This document shows positions 10,349-18,761 of a stretch of DNA of 64,000 nucleotides, one piece after another (position 1 is the stretch's first letter; each line of letters starts with the position of its first letter). A model generated the notes under the pieces. It had not been told where the DNA came from and did not search any database. It saw only the letters and a program-made list of their open reading frames with translations. The translations under genes and the position numbers were made by a program. The stretch is from contig JAAUQI010000002.1 of the NCBI GenBank assembly GCA_012032345.1, forward strand, positions 1 through 64,000. The letters are read 5' to 3'. The stretch is from Leptolyngbyaceae cyanobacterium RM1_1_2. GTDB taxonomy: Bacteria > Cyanobacteriota > Cyanobacteriia > Phormidesmidales > Phormidesmidaceae.

Positions 10349-10449
10349 AGCAGAGTTATCCGGCGTGAAAGGCCAAATCTCAAAATATTAACTGGCTCAG
10401 GTTAATATCTAATCTGCCTCGTGACTGCCCATTGACTGAGCTTGAAACC

Positions 10450-10890
10450 ATGCCTACCCCCCCCATCGAAGTGGCGATCGCCATTTTGTACCAAGACGGT
10501 CAGTTTTTAATGCAGCTTCGAGATGACATTCCTACGATTGTTTATCCTGGTCACTGGAGCTTCTTTGGTGGACACCTTGAGCCGGGCGAGTCGGCAGATG
10601 CTGCGGTTGTCAGAGAGCTGCAAGAGGAGATTGCCTACACGGCTGTGCAGCTAAAACTTTTTGATCGTCGGGTCAATAGCCACGTCATTCGTAATATTTA
10701 CTACGGCCCGCTGAGTGCTGCCGTGGATGACCTGAGCCTCAACGAAGGCCAGGATCTAGGACTTTGCTCAGTTGCCGACGTGGAGCGCGGCTATCGCTAC
10801 TCAGCTAGGTTAGCTGAAGATCGGCCCTTGGGTCGGCCCCATCAGCAGATTTTGCTAGACTTCGTAGCTCAGTTTCAGGGAGAGTTTTGA
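10450..10890 (+). CDS. Nudix hydrolase
   Basis: A 146-residue Nudix protein. The Nudix box reads GHLEPGESADAAVVRELQEEIA and fits Gx5Ex7REUxEE; the usual final Gly is replaced by Ala, but the metal-binding REUxEE glutamates are present. The box starts near residue 43, the usual place for a single-domain member. It should hydrolyse a nucleoside diphosphate linked to another group; the substrate is not predictable. The ATG at 10450 is preferred; a TTG at 10432 is in frame but would add six residues without a better ribosome site. Transcribed divergently from the methyltransferase and about 180 bases ahead of the ABC importer. Confidence 0.82.
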   Translation: MPTPPIEVAIAILYQDGQFLMQLRDDIPTIVYPGHWSFFGGHLEPGESADAAVVRELQEEIAYTAVQLKLFDRRVNSHVIRNIYYGPLSAAVDDLSLNEGQDLGLCSVADVERGYRYSARLAEDRPLGRPHQQILLDFVAQFQGEF

Positions 10891-11066
10891 ATTTTAGGTT
10901 TTGAGTTAGATGTCATTCTTTTAACAGATGCAAACCTATTGGGCCTCGCCCATTCTGTAATGGTATCCCCCTTTACAGTAGAGTAAATTCCGCCCCCAAT
11001 CTGCATCTGGGGCTGAGCTGGGGCTGAGCCGTAGCCGCTAGTCGGCGTCCTTTCTAGACAGAAATC

Positions 11067-12407
11067 ATGAAACTTTGGCAAACACTGCTGAGCGTCTTCA
11101 AAACAGGGAGGTTTTCGCCAAGCTGGCGGCGATCGCGCTTGGGTTGGTTAGCGATCGCCCTGGTTGTTTGTGGCAGCATTCTCTTCTCTGGCCTCAGCGC
11201 CTTTACCCAGGAAAAAGTGAGCGTGTCGTTTTTAGTGCGATCGCTAGAAGTCGATCAGCTAGAAGCTTTAGAGCAAGAATTTGAAAGCCAAAACCCCGAT
11301 ATTGACTTAGAGCTGATTCGGGGGCCAAATGCCGCCGATGCCGTTGAAAATCTTTATACCACTTCGTTTTTGCTAGGGGATTCTCCCTATGACATTGTTT
11401 ACTCAGACGTCGTCTGGATTCCTAAATTTGCGGCGGCTGGCTGGCTCAGAGATCTTAGCGATCGCGTCAGCGAGGCCGACTTAGACGTTTTTTTGAAGGC
11501 TGACGTTGAGGCCGGTCGCTATCAGGGCGGCTTTTACCGGATGCCTTTTCGCTCTGATATGGGTATGCTCTACTACCGCACTGATTTACTAGAGCAGGCT
11601 GGGCTAGAGCCGCCCAATACTTTTGAAGAACTACAAGAGACAGCCAAAACCCTGCAAGAGCAGGGGCAGGTACCCTGGGGATTTTCTTGGCAGGGCAAGC
11701 AGTATGAGGGACTGGCAACGGTTTTTGTAGAAGCGATCGCGGGCTACGGCGGCTTTTGGGTAAACCCAGAAACCCTAGAGGTGGGGCTTGATTCGCCAGC
11801 AGGCTATCAGGCAGTTGAGTTTCTCCGCGATCTGATTGCTCAAAACATTACCCCCCCCGGCGTCACCAACTACATCGAAGAAGACGCTCTGCGCCTATTT
11901 GAAAACGGCAACGCCGTGTTCATGCGCAACTGGCCCTATGCCTGGGCGCAGGTCAACCGGGCTGAAGCAACCGTACAGGGCAAAGTCGGGCTAAAGCCAA
12001 TGGTACATGCCCCCAACGAAAATTCAGCCGCCTGCCTAGGCGGCTGGGGCTTTGCCATCTCGGCCACCACCCCCCACCCTGAAGAAGCTTGGCGAGTGGT
12101 AGAATTTCTCACCAGCCGCGAATCGCAGAAAAAATTTACGCTGGAATTTTCCTACGTGCCTAGCCGTCGTGATCTCTTCACCGATGCTGAGGTGCTGGCC
12201 AAATACAGCCACTATCAGGCACTGCTGCAGGTCGCTGACAGTACCGTACCGCGTCCCCCAGTGGGCCAGTACGCCCAGGTTTCAGATATTTTGCAGCGCT
12301 ACCTCAGTGCTGCCCTCACCAATCAGATCAGCCCCGAAGACGCTATGAACGCCGCCGCTGGTGAGACGCGCCGGGTGCTAGGCCGCAGCGTTGCCGAGCC
12401 ATCGTAG
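11067..12407 (+). CDS. Carbohydrate ABC transporter, substrate-binding protein
   Basis: A 446-residue extracellular solute-binding protein, family 1 (MalE/UgpB-like). The N terminus has an Arg-rich stretch, then one hydrophobic segment (WLAIALVVCGSILFSGL, about residues 27-43) that acts as signal or anchor. The mature part carries family features such as LYYRTDLLEQAGLEPP.TFEEL and GGWGFAISATTPHPEEAW. It is the first gene of a four-gene importer with two permeases close behind and an ATPase further on. In cyanobacteria such systems take up glucosylglycerol, trehalose, sucrose or maltose-type sugars; the layout resembles ggtBCD, but the substrate cannot be fixed from sequence. Confidence 0.85.
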   Translation: MKLWQTLLSVFKTGRFSPSWRRSRLGWLAIALVVCGSILFSGLSAFTQEKVSVSFLVRSLEVDQLEALEQEFESQNPDIDLELIRGPNAADAVENLYTTSFLLGDSPYDIVYSDVVWIPKFAAAGWLRDLSDRVSEADLDVFLKADVEAGRYQGGFYRMPFRSDMGMLYYRTDLLEQAGLEPPNTFEELQETAKTLQEQGQVPWGFSWQGKQYEGLATVFVEAIAGYGGFWVNPETLEVGLDSPAGYQAVEFLRDLIAQNITPPGVTNYIEEDALRLFENGNAVFMRNWPYAWAQVNRAEATVQGKVGLKPMVHAPNENSAACLGGWGFAISATTPHPEEAWRVVEFLTSRESQKKFTLEFSYVPSRRDLFTDAEVLAKYSHYQALLQVADSTVPRPPVGQYAQVSDILQRYLSAALTNQISPEDAMNAAAGETRRVLGRSVAEPS

Positions 12408-12416
12408 GAGAACCCC

Positions 12417-13325
12417 ATGCTAGGAAAACTTCGCGCCAGAGAAGTGCGTACAGGCTGGTTGCTGATCCTACCCGCCACTTTGCTGCTGCTGCTGGTCTAT
12501 GCCTACCCGATTATGCGGGCTTTTATTCTCAGCTTGTTTGCCCAAAACCTCAGTACTGAGCTAAACACAGTTTTTGTTGGCTTTGATAACTATGTGCGGA
12601 TGGCCCTCGATAGTCGCTTTTGGAGCAGCATTGGTCATACCGCCGTCTTTACCAGCGTCTCCCTCATCATTGAGCTGATTTTGGGCATGGTCGTGGCGCT
12701 GTCTTTGAACCAGGCTTTTCGCGGTCGTGGCGCAGTTCGCACGATCGCTATTTTGCCCTGGGCTTTGCCGACCGCGCTGATTGCCTTAGCTTGGCGCTGG
12801 ATTTTTAACGACCAGTATGGCGTCTGGAACGACATGCTGCTGAACTGGTTTCATATTATCGAGCAGCCCGTCAACTGGCTCGGCGATCCCCAATGGGCAA
12901 TGGTGGCTGTGATTGCGGCTGATGTCTGGAAGACGACCTCGTTTATCGCAATTTTGCTGCTGGCCGGGTTGCAGTCAATTTCAGCCGATTTGTATGAAGC
13001 CCATGCCATCGACGGGGCTTCTCCCTGGCAGAGCTTTCGCCAGATTACGCTGCCCCTGCTGATGCCCCAGATCTTAATTGCCATGCTGTTTCGCTTTGCC
13101 CAATCCTTCGGCATTTTTGACCTGATTCAGGTGATGACTGAGGGTGGCCCCGGCGGTGCCACTGAGATGGTGTCGCTGTATGTCTATGCTACGGTGATGC
13201 GCTATCTTGACTTTGGCTATGGCGCGGCGCTGGTGGTGGTGACGTTTTTAATTCTAGTGGCCATTGTGGGGTTGGCCGGGTTGGGTATTAGCAGAGTCCG
13301 CAGTATCACGGGAGCTGAGAGCTAA
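12417..13325 (+). CDS. Carbohydrate ABC transporter permease 1 (MalF type)
   Basis: A 302-residue membrane protein with six predicted helices and a binding-protein-dependent permease domain. The EAA loop that contacts the ATPase reads YEAHAIDGASPWQSFRQITLP, near residues 193-213. A ribosome site (TAGGAGAA) precedes the ATG, 10 bases after the binding-protein stop. The stop overlaps the next start as TAATG, so this and the second permease are coupled and probably form a heterodimer in the inner membrane. Confidence 0.87.
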   Translation: MLGKLRAREVRTGWLLILPATLLLLLVYAYPIMRAFILSLFAQNLSTELNTVFVGFDNYVRMALDSRFWSSIGHTAVFTSVSLIIELILGMVVALSLNQAFRGRGAVRTIAILPWALPTALIALAWRWIFNDQYGVWNDMLLNWFHIIEQPVNWLGDPQWAMVAVIAADVWKTTSFIAILLLAGLQSISADLYEAHAIDGASPWQSFRQITLPLLMPQILIAMLFRFAQSFGIFDLIQVMTEGGPGGATEMVSLYVYATVMRYLDFGYGAALVVVTFLILVAIVGLAGLGISRVRSITGAES

Positions 13326-14215
13326 TGGCAACTGCGCAAAAATCACCAACGCCCCAGGCGGCTAAAGCCTCAACTCAGGGCATCGCCTGGATAAAAATCT
13401 TGCAGTGGGTGACCATTGTCTTTGTGGTTTTGTTCAGTCTGGCCCCGGTGCTGTGGGAGCTGCTGACCTCAATTAAAACTACGGCGGCGATTACGGCTGA
13501 TTCCGTCGTTTATCTTCCCAGTTTTGATCAGCTCACCTTAGATCACTACATTGACTTGTTCAGGCGTAATCGTTTCTACGTTTATATCTTTAACAGCGCT
13601 TTGGTCTCGATTGTCTCAACCGTGCTGTGCTTAGCGATTGGTTCTCCGGCAGCTTATGCCCTGGCGCGGCTGAAAATTCCAGGAGAGCGCTTTTTTTTGG
13701 GTGCGGTGCTGATTATCACGCTGTTTCCCTATATTCTGCTGTTTTTGGGGCTGTTAGAGGTGATTCGTCTGGCAGGCTTAGCCAACAACTATCTGGCGCT
13801 GATCATCCCTTACACTGCCATTAATTTGCCCCTAACAATTTTGGTCATGCGCAGCTTCTTTCAGCAGTTGCCCAAAGATTTAGAAGACTCAGCCAAAGTC
13901 GATGGCTACAACACGGTGCAAATGCTCTGGCAAATTGTGCTGCCGATGACGCTGCCAGCGCTGGTGACAACGGGCATTCTCGCCTTTATTTTTTCCTGGA
14001 ATGAGTATATCTTTGCCCTGACGTTTATTACCCGCGAGAGCATGAAAACTATTCCGGTGGCGGCGGCTCAGCTAGGTGGCACTAGCCTGTTTGAGGTGCC
14101 CTACGGCCCCCTAGCTGCTGCCACAATTGTGGGCACTCTGCCGCTGATTGTGCTGGTGCTATTTTTCCAGCGAAAAATTGTGCAAGGGCTAACAGCGGGG
14201 TCAGTCAAGGGCTAA
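13325..14215 (+). CDS. Carbohydrate ABC transporter permease 2 (MalG type)
   Basis: A 296-residue inner-membrane permease with six helices. Its EAA loop, LEDSAKVDGYNTVQMLWQIVLP, is in the expected C-terminal third. The cytosolic N terminus is Gln/Ala/Thr-rich and variable, followed by TM1 (ILQWVTIVFVVLFSLAPVLW). MalG-like members end in a short cytosolic tail, as here (QRKIVQGLTAGSVKG). Its start overlaps the stop of the first permease by one base. Confidence 0.87.
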   Translation: MATAQKSPTPQAAKASTQGIAWIKILQWVTIVFVVLFSLAPVLWELLTSIKTTAAITADSVVYLPSFDQLTLDHYIDLFRRNRFYVYIFNSALVSIVSTVLCLAIGSPAAYALARLKIPGERFFLGAVLIITLFPYILLFLGLLEVIRLAGLANNYLALIIPYTAINLPLTILVMRSFFQQLPKDLEDSAKVDGYNTVQMLWQIVLPMTLPALVTTGILAFIFSWNEYIFALTFITRESMKTIPVAAAQLGGTSLFEVPYGPLAAATIVGTLPLIVLVLFFQRKIVQGLTAGSVKG

Positions 14216-14230
14216 GCGGAGTCGGGCTGC

Positions 14231-14324
14231 AGCGCTAAAGCGCTAACTACGAACTCAAAATTCTTTTAAAACGTCATCTCACGGGCGGTAGCGCTAAAGC
14301 GCTCACTACGAACTTAAAACTAAA
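14231..14324 (+). repeat. Two copies of the GCGCTAAAGCGC interspersed repeat
   Basis: The 120-base gap between permease and ATPase holds two units (14231-14260 and 14290-14324). Each starts with the palindrome AGCGCTAAAGCGCT, continues with (A/C)ACTACGAACT and ends in an A-rich tail. The same unit occurs twice near 38604-38723, so it is a dispersed family. Confidence 0.8.
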
Positions 14325-14337
14325 AGCTAGAAAAACT

Positions 14338-15411
14338 ATGTCAGAACTCAAAATTAAAAACCTCAGAAAAGCCTACAGCCGCCAGATCGTGCCTGTTAAG
14401 GATCTGGACTTGCAGGTCAAAAACGGCGAATTTTTAACTCTGGTTGGCCCTTCTGGCTGTGGGAAGTCCACAATTTTGCGACTGATTGCAGGGCTAGAGC
14501 AGCCCAGCAGTGGCAAAGTAGAAATCGGGGATAGAGATGTGACAGCCTTATCTCCGGGCGATCGCAACATTGCCATGGTCTTTCAAAGCTACGCCCTTTA
14601 CCCGCACATGAGCGTCTATGACAACATGGCCTCAGGGCTAAAGCTGCGAAAGTTGGCCGCTGGAGAAGTGCAAACCCGCATTCAAGAAGCCTCACGCGTT
14701 TTGGGACTCGACGAACTGCTCGATCGCAAACCTGCTAAGCTCTCAGGTGGCCAGCGGCAGCGCGTTGCTTTAGGGCGGGCGCTAGTGCGTGACCCCGACG
14801 TATTTTTGCTTGACGAGCCGCTCAGCAACTTAGACGCGCTGCTGCGAGAGCAGGTCAGGGCTGACCTCAAGCAGATTTTTCAAAAACAAAAGTCTCCCGT
14901 GGTCTACGTTACCCATGACCAGACTGAGGCTATGACGCTTTCGTCCAAGGTGGCTGTCTTAAACAAAGGTTTGCTGCAGCAGCTAGACACGCCTGAAGTC
15001 ATTTACACAAAGCCTGCAAATCGATTTGTAGCTAGCTTTATCGGTAGCCCCCAAATGAATCTGATGACGCTTCCCTGCAGCGGCAATCATGGGCTGCTGG
15101 GAAACTTCAAGATTCCTTTGCCTAAGGCAACCCGCTCTCCCCAAGCCATTGGGTTGGGTATTCGTCCAGAGCATGTGCGTTTGGCTCAGCCAGAAGAAAA
15201 TGAGACCACCGTTCACGGTCAGGTTTTTTTGGTTGAAAACTTGGGCATGAGCTACTTGCTCAGTATTCGCCTAGATGGTGAAGAAACGACGCTGCGGGCA
15301 CTGTTGCCTTCAGATGCCCACTGGAACAATGAGGATCTGACCTTGGCGCTACCGGGCGATCGCCTTCACTGGTTTGATGCCAAAACCGAGGATCGCATTG
15401 GCAACACTTAG
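14338..15411 (+). CDS. Carbohydrate ABC transporter ATP-binding protein (MalK/UgpC type)
   Basis: A 357-residue ABC ATPase. Walker A is GPSGCGKST (about residues 38-46), the signature is LSGGQRQRVALGRA, Walker B is VFLLDEPLSNLDA, and the switch His lies in VTHDQTEAMTL. The C-terminal 120 residues form the OB-fold/TOBE domain typical of MalK, MsmX and GgtA-type ATPases (LGIRPEHVRL). It energises the two permeases upstream; the gap of 122 bases between them holds two repeat units that probably inserted in the operon. MalK-type ATPases can serve several importers, so sharing is possible. Confidence 0.88.
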   Translation: MSELKIKNLRKAYSRQIVPVKDLDLQVKNGEFLTLVGPSGCGKSTILRLIAGLEQPSSGKVEIGDRDVTALSPGDRNIAMVFQSYALYPHMSVYDNMASGLKLRKLAAGEVQTRIQEASRVLGLDELLDRKPAKLSGGQRQRVALGRALVRDPDVFLLDEPLSNLDALLREQVRADLKQIFQKQKSPVVYVTHDQTEAMTLSSKVAVLNKGLLQQLDTPEVIYTKPANRFVASFIGSPQMNLMTLPCSGNHGLLGNFKIPLPKATRSPQAIGLGIRPEHVRLAQPEENETTVHGQVFLVENLGMSYLLSIRLDGEETTLRALLPSDAHWNNEDLTLALPGDRLHWFDAKTEDRIGNT

Positions 15412-15574
15412 AAAGTTTTTAATGAACTTGAATGACTTGCCCAAACTGCTTAAGGGTTTTCAGAGCGCTGTAAAGTTCCTGATTTGAGGTGAAGGGGGCA
15501 AATGCCCGCGACAGCTCATGTGCTCACTTCAGATATTAATTTGCTAATTCATTCTTTAGCTTAGCTCTGTGGCT

Positions 15575-16738
15575 TTAAGCACCCGTGACATTAGCGTTAA
15601 CGGGTAGATAAAGCCGAAACGTGCTGCCTTTGCTGAGTTCGGACTCAACCTCAATCCGGCCCTGATGCGCAGTAACAATACGGTGAGAAAGATGCAGCCC
15701 CAAGCCACTGCCCGCCCGCATGTGATTGCCTTGGCGAAACCATTCAAAAATTTCCTGCTGATCTTCAGCCGCAATGCCGGTGCCAGTGTCTTGAATGATG
15801 GCACAGACATAGGGGCTATCTTGGCGATTACTGTCGGGGTTTTCCAACTTGATCTTGATCTGAATAAACCCGTCATCGGTAAACTTAATGGCGTTGCCGA
15901 TGAGATTGGTGATCACCCGGCGAATCTCTAAACAGTCACCCATAATTTTGCCATCCCAGTCAGTCGCTTTAGTCACCTCGATCAGCTCGAAGCTCAGGCC
16001 TTTTTCTTCAGCCAAAGGACGTAGTTCTTCGCCAACGTCTCGAATCAGCTCCTCAAAATCAAAGCGGGCAAACGTCATTGTTTTTTTGCCAGCTTCGTAG
16101 CGATAGACCTCCAGCAAAGTGTTGACCATTTGTAGCAGGTTTTGGTTGCTGCGAATAATTCCGGCGATCGCTTCTTGAGCTGTCGGAGCTACCGCACCAA
16201 AAGTTTCTTTTTTAAGCAAAGTTAGCATCCGATCGGCGGCTACTAATGGCGTTCGCAGGTCGTGGGTCAGCCGCGAGACAAAATCTTCCCGCTGCCGCAT
16301 AATTTCTTGCTCAGCATCGATACTGTGCTTCAGCCGCAGCAGCGCCCGCACCCGCGCTAGCAGCTCATCCATATCAAAGGGTTTGCGAATGAAATCATCC
16401 GCACCGGTGTCGAGTCCTTTGACTACGCTAGATTCTTCATGGGCCGTGACTAGAAGAATTGGAATAAAGGGCAGATTGGGATTACTGCGAATTTTTTGAG
16501 TCACTTCGTAGCCATTCATCCCAGGCATCATCACATCGAGTAAAACTAAGCTAGGCGGCGACTGACGGATTTTTTCGAGCGCTGTGAGGCCGTCTACGGC
16601 AAATGCAAGCTGATAGCCTTCTTCTTCAAGAATGGTTTGAACTAAAAATAAGTTGTCGGGAGAATCATCAACCACTAAAATGCAGTCGCTCGTGGCCTGA
16701 GCGGAAAGCGACCTATCTGTCCTAAGAGGTTGAAGCAT
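15575..16738 (-). CDS. Receiver-histidine kinase hybrid
   Basis: A 387-residue cytosolic protein with no membrane segment. An N-terminal receiver domain (about residues 18-135; DD pair ILVVDDSPDN, phosphoacceptor Asp in VLLDVMMPGMNG, Lys in FIRKPFD) precedes a HisKA domain with the H-box RLTHDLRTPL (about residue 160). The HATPase_c domain follows, with N box NLIGNAIKF, G1 DTGTGIA and G2 GSGLGLHLS. Receiver-first kinases usually take phosphate from an upstream kinase and modulate their own output. It is the last gene of a four-gene minus-strand signalling cluster, about 110 bases after the previous gene. Confidence 0.88.
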   Translation of the reverse strand: MLQPLRTDRSLSAQATSDCILVVDDSPDNLFLVQTILEEEGYQLAFAVDGLTALEKIRQSPPSLVLLDVMMPGMNGYEVTQKIRSNPNLPFIPILLVTAHEESSVVKGLDTGADDFIRKPFDMDELLARVRALLRLKHSIDAEQEIMRQREDFVSRLTHDLRTPLVAADRMLTLLKKETFGAVAPTAQEAIAGIIRSNQNLLQMVNTLLEVYRYEAGKKTMTFARFDFEELIRDVGEELRPLAEEKGLSFELIEVTKATDWDGKIMGDCLEIRRVITNLIGNAIKFTDDGFIQIKIKLENPDSNRQDSPYVCAIIQDTGTGIAAEDQQEIFEWFRQGNHMRAGSGLGLHLSHRIVTAHQGRIEVESELSKGSTFRLYLPVNANVTGA

Positions 16739-16847
16739 TCGTAATTCTCAAAAGTACTAACGATGGGGCAGGATTTTCTAGTCAGGCCGCGATCGCGGCG
16801 GGTAAGCACTTTTTATTAGCTCCTTAGACCCAGCAGCTTAACCGAAC

Positions 16848-18137
16848 TCAAGAAGCTATAACATCGGTTTCTCCGTGAGTCAGTTTATCTTTGTCTGACG
16901 TTTTGACGTGGCGAGGGATATCAACCGTAAAAACAGAGCCTTGCCCAGGTTGACTATTAACTTCAATTGTTCCTTTCATCATTTTGACTAAAGAATCAAC
17001 AATGGCAAGCCCTAATCCGGTACCGGGGTGGCGACGAGTACTGGTTTGATCAACCTGTCTAAACGCTTCAAAAATACCTTTGAGATAGTTAGGCTCAATG
17101 CCAATTCCGGTATCGCTAACTTCTAAGCGGATTGTATCAGGCACTAGTCCTATCAATTTAACAGAAACCTGGCCTTCATCTGTGAACTTAATGGCGTTAG
17201 ATAAAAGATTGACTAAAACCTGACGAAATCGAGTGGGATCGTTCACCACCCAGGCATCCTTTAGCTGAGTGTGCACCTGCAACAATAGGTTTTGCTCCTG
17301 AGCTAGCGATCGCAGCTCTTCAGCGGTTGATTCTACCAGGGCTACCAGGTCAAATCTCTCTGGCCTTAGCTGTAGACGACCTGCCTCTATCTTAGAAAAA
17401 TCAAGAATATCATTGAGCAGCGCCAGCAGATTTTTGCCATTGCTAAGAATGCGCTGCACCATGTCTATATGCTGTTTGGGCAGCACACCTTCTCCACGCC
17501 GCAGAAGGATTTGAGAAAAGCCAATAATTGCGTTCATTGGCGTTCTTAGCTCGTGGGACATCGTCGCTAAAAACTCGGATTTCAAGCGAGAAGCCCGAAT
17601 GAGTTCAATATTTTGGAGCTGAATTTGCTGCCGCTGTCTCTCTAGCTCAGCATTTTGGCGGGTTAAAATTTCATTTTTTTCTCGCAGTTCCTGCTGAGCT
17701 AGCTCCGCCTCTAGCTCCGCTTCATAGACTCGAATAGCATTACGCAGGCAGCGTACCAAAGTCCCTGGCGTAATTTTAGACTTAGATAAATAGTCAGAAG
17801 CACCTGCCTTCATCAGTTCCACTGCTGTCTCTTCGTCCCCCTGACCTGTTAGCACAATCAGCGGTATTTTGAAACCTGCCTGCCGTAGAGCCTTCACCAG
17901 CTCTAAGCCATCCATATCAGGCAGACGATAATCTAGAAAAACGCAGTCAAAAACAGCCTGCTTTAGTGCCGCGATCGCGGATTCGCAGTCTTCTACCTCA
18001 CCAAACTGTAGCGGCATTTGGGCTTTTTTAAAGGCACGACGAACTGCCAGACGGTCAATTTCGTCGTCATCCACAATCAAAATGTTTAAGGGTTTGCCGG
18101 CTTCGGTAGTCGTGTAGGCAGCAGTCAGTTTTTCCAT
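16848..18137 (-). CDS. Receiver-histidine kinase hybrid with coiled-coil linker
   Basis: A 429-residue cytosolic protein. The receiver (about residues 17-135) has acidic residues in ILIVDDDEID, the phosphoacceptor Asp in VFLDYRLPDMDG and Lys in YLSKSKI. A Glu/Gln-rich coiled coil (about 145-190) leads to HisKA (FLATMSHELRTPM) and HATPase_c (NLLSNAIKF, DTGIGI, GTGLGL). ATG at 18137 is chosen over the TTG one codon earlier. It lies 23 bases after the small response regulator, so the two are probably co-transcribed and may exchange phosphate. Confidence 0.88.
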   Translation of the reverse strand: MEKLTAAYTTTEAGKPLNILIVDDDEIDRLAVRRAFKKAQMPLQFGEVEDCESAIAALKQAVFDCVFLDYRLPDMDGLELVKALRQAGFKIPLIVLTGQGDEETAVELMKAGASDYLSKSKITPGTLVRCLRNAIRVYEAELEAELAQQELREKNEILTRQNAELERQRQQIQLQNIELIRASRLKSEFLATMSHELRTPMNAIIGFSQILLRRGEGVLPKQHIDMVQRILSNGKNLLALLNDILDFSKIEAGRLQLRPERFDLVALVESTAEELRSLAQEQNLLLQVHTQLKDAWVVNDPTRFRQVLVNLLSNAIKFTDEGQVSVKLIGLVPDTIRLEVSDTGIGIEPNYLKGIFEAFRQVDQTSTRRHPGTGLGLAIVDSLVKMMKGTIEVNSQPGQGSVFTVDIPRHVKTSDKDKLTHGETDVIAS

Positions 18138-18160
18138 CAATTATTAAGACAGCAATAAAC

Positions 18161-18592
18161 TTACGGCATTTCGCATAGAGTCCAATATTTATTTAAGGTT
18201 GCCATTACCTCAGCAAAATTAACAAAAGTAACGGGTTTCAGCAAGTATCCTGCAACATTCAATTTGTAGGCTTCAACCCGATCTTGATCCTGATTAGACG
18301 TGGTTAAAACAATTACTGGCGTTAAAGAAAGCTTGGGAGCTGATCGCAGGTTCTGTAAAAACTCGATGCCGCCCATTTTGGGCATGTTTAAATCTAATAA
18401 AATCAGTCGCCTATCAGTAGGAATCAGCGGTGAGTCACCCTGAATACCCTGCAGCATCTCTAGCGCTTCTAGACCGTTACCGGCAATATAAAGCGGATTG
18501 ACAATATTATTTTTTCTAAAAGCCCGCTTGACATTCATAACGTCAACTTCGTCATCTTCAACCAGCAGAATGTTAATTGCTCTAGAGTCCAT
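18161..18592 (-). CDS. Rcp1-like single-domain response regulator
   Basis: A 143-residue stand-alone receiver. The acidic pair lies in ILLVEDDEVDVMNVKRAF, the phosphoacceptor Asp in LILLDLNMPKMGG, Thr in VLTTSNQDQD and the conserved Lys in YLLKPVTF. The EDDxxDxxxxxRAF start and the PVTF ending are typical of the Rcp1 group, which partners bacteriophytochromes and PAS/GAF kinases in cyanobacteria. With no output domain it must act by protein contact or phosphotransfer. The kinase immediately upstream (170 bases) is its likely donor and the hybrid kinase 23 bases downstream its likely next partner. Confidence 0.9.
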   Translation of the reverse strand: MDSRAINILLVEDDEVDVMNVKRAFRKNNIVNPLYIAGNGLEALEMLQGIQGDSPLIPTDRRLILLDLNMPKMGGIEFLQNLRSAPKLSLTPVIVLTTSNQDQDRVEAYKLNVAGYLLKPVTFVNFAEVMATLNKYWTLCEMP

Positions 18593-18761
18593 AGGGCGCG
18601 ATCGATAGATGATTCATAAAAAATGGCTGAGTCCTTTATATCAACTCTTTAGTAGAATACCTATCTGCTAGGGGATAGAACCTACAGCTTTTTCTTTTCT
18701 AACAAAATATTTAGTCATAGCGCAGTGGTTAAAAACCGTCCCCAGGATTAGCGCATTGGCT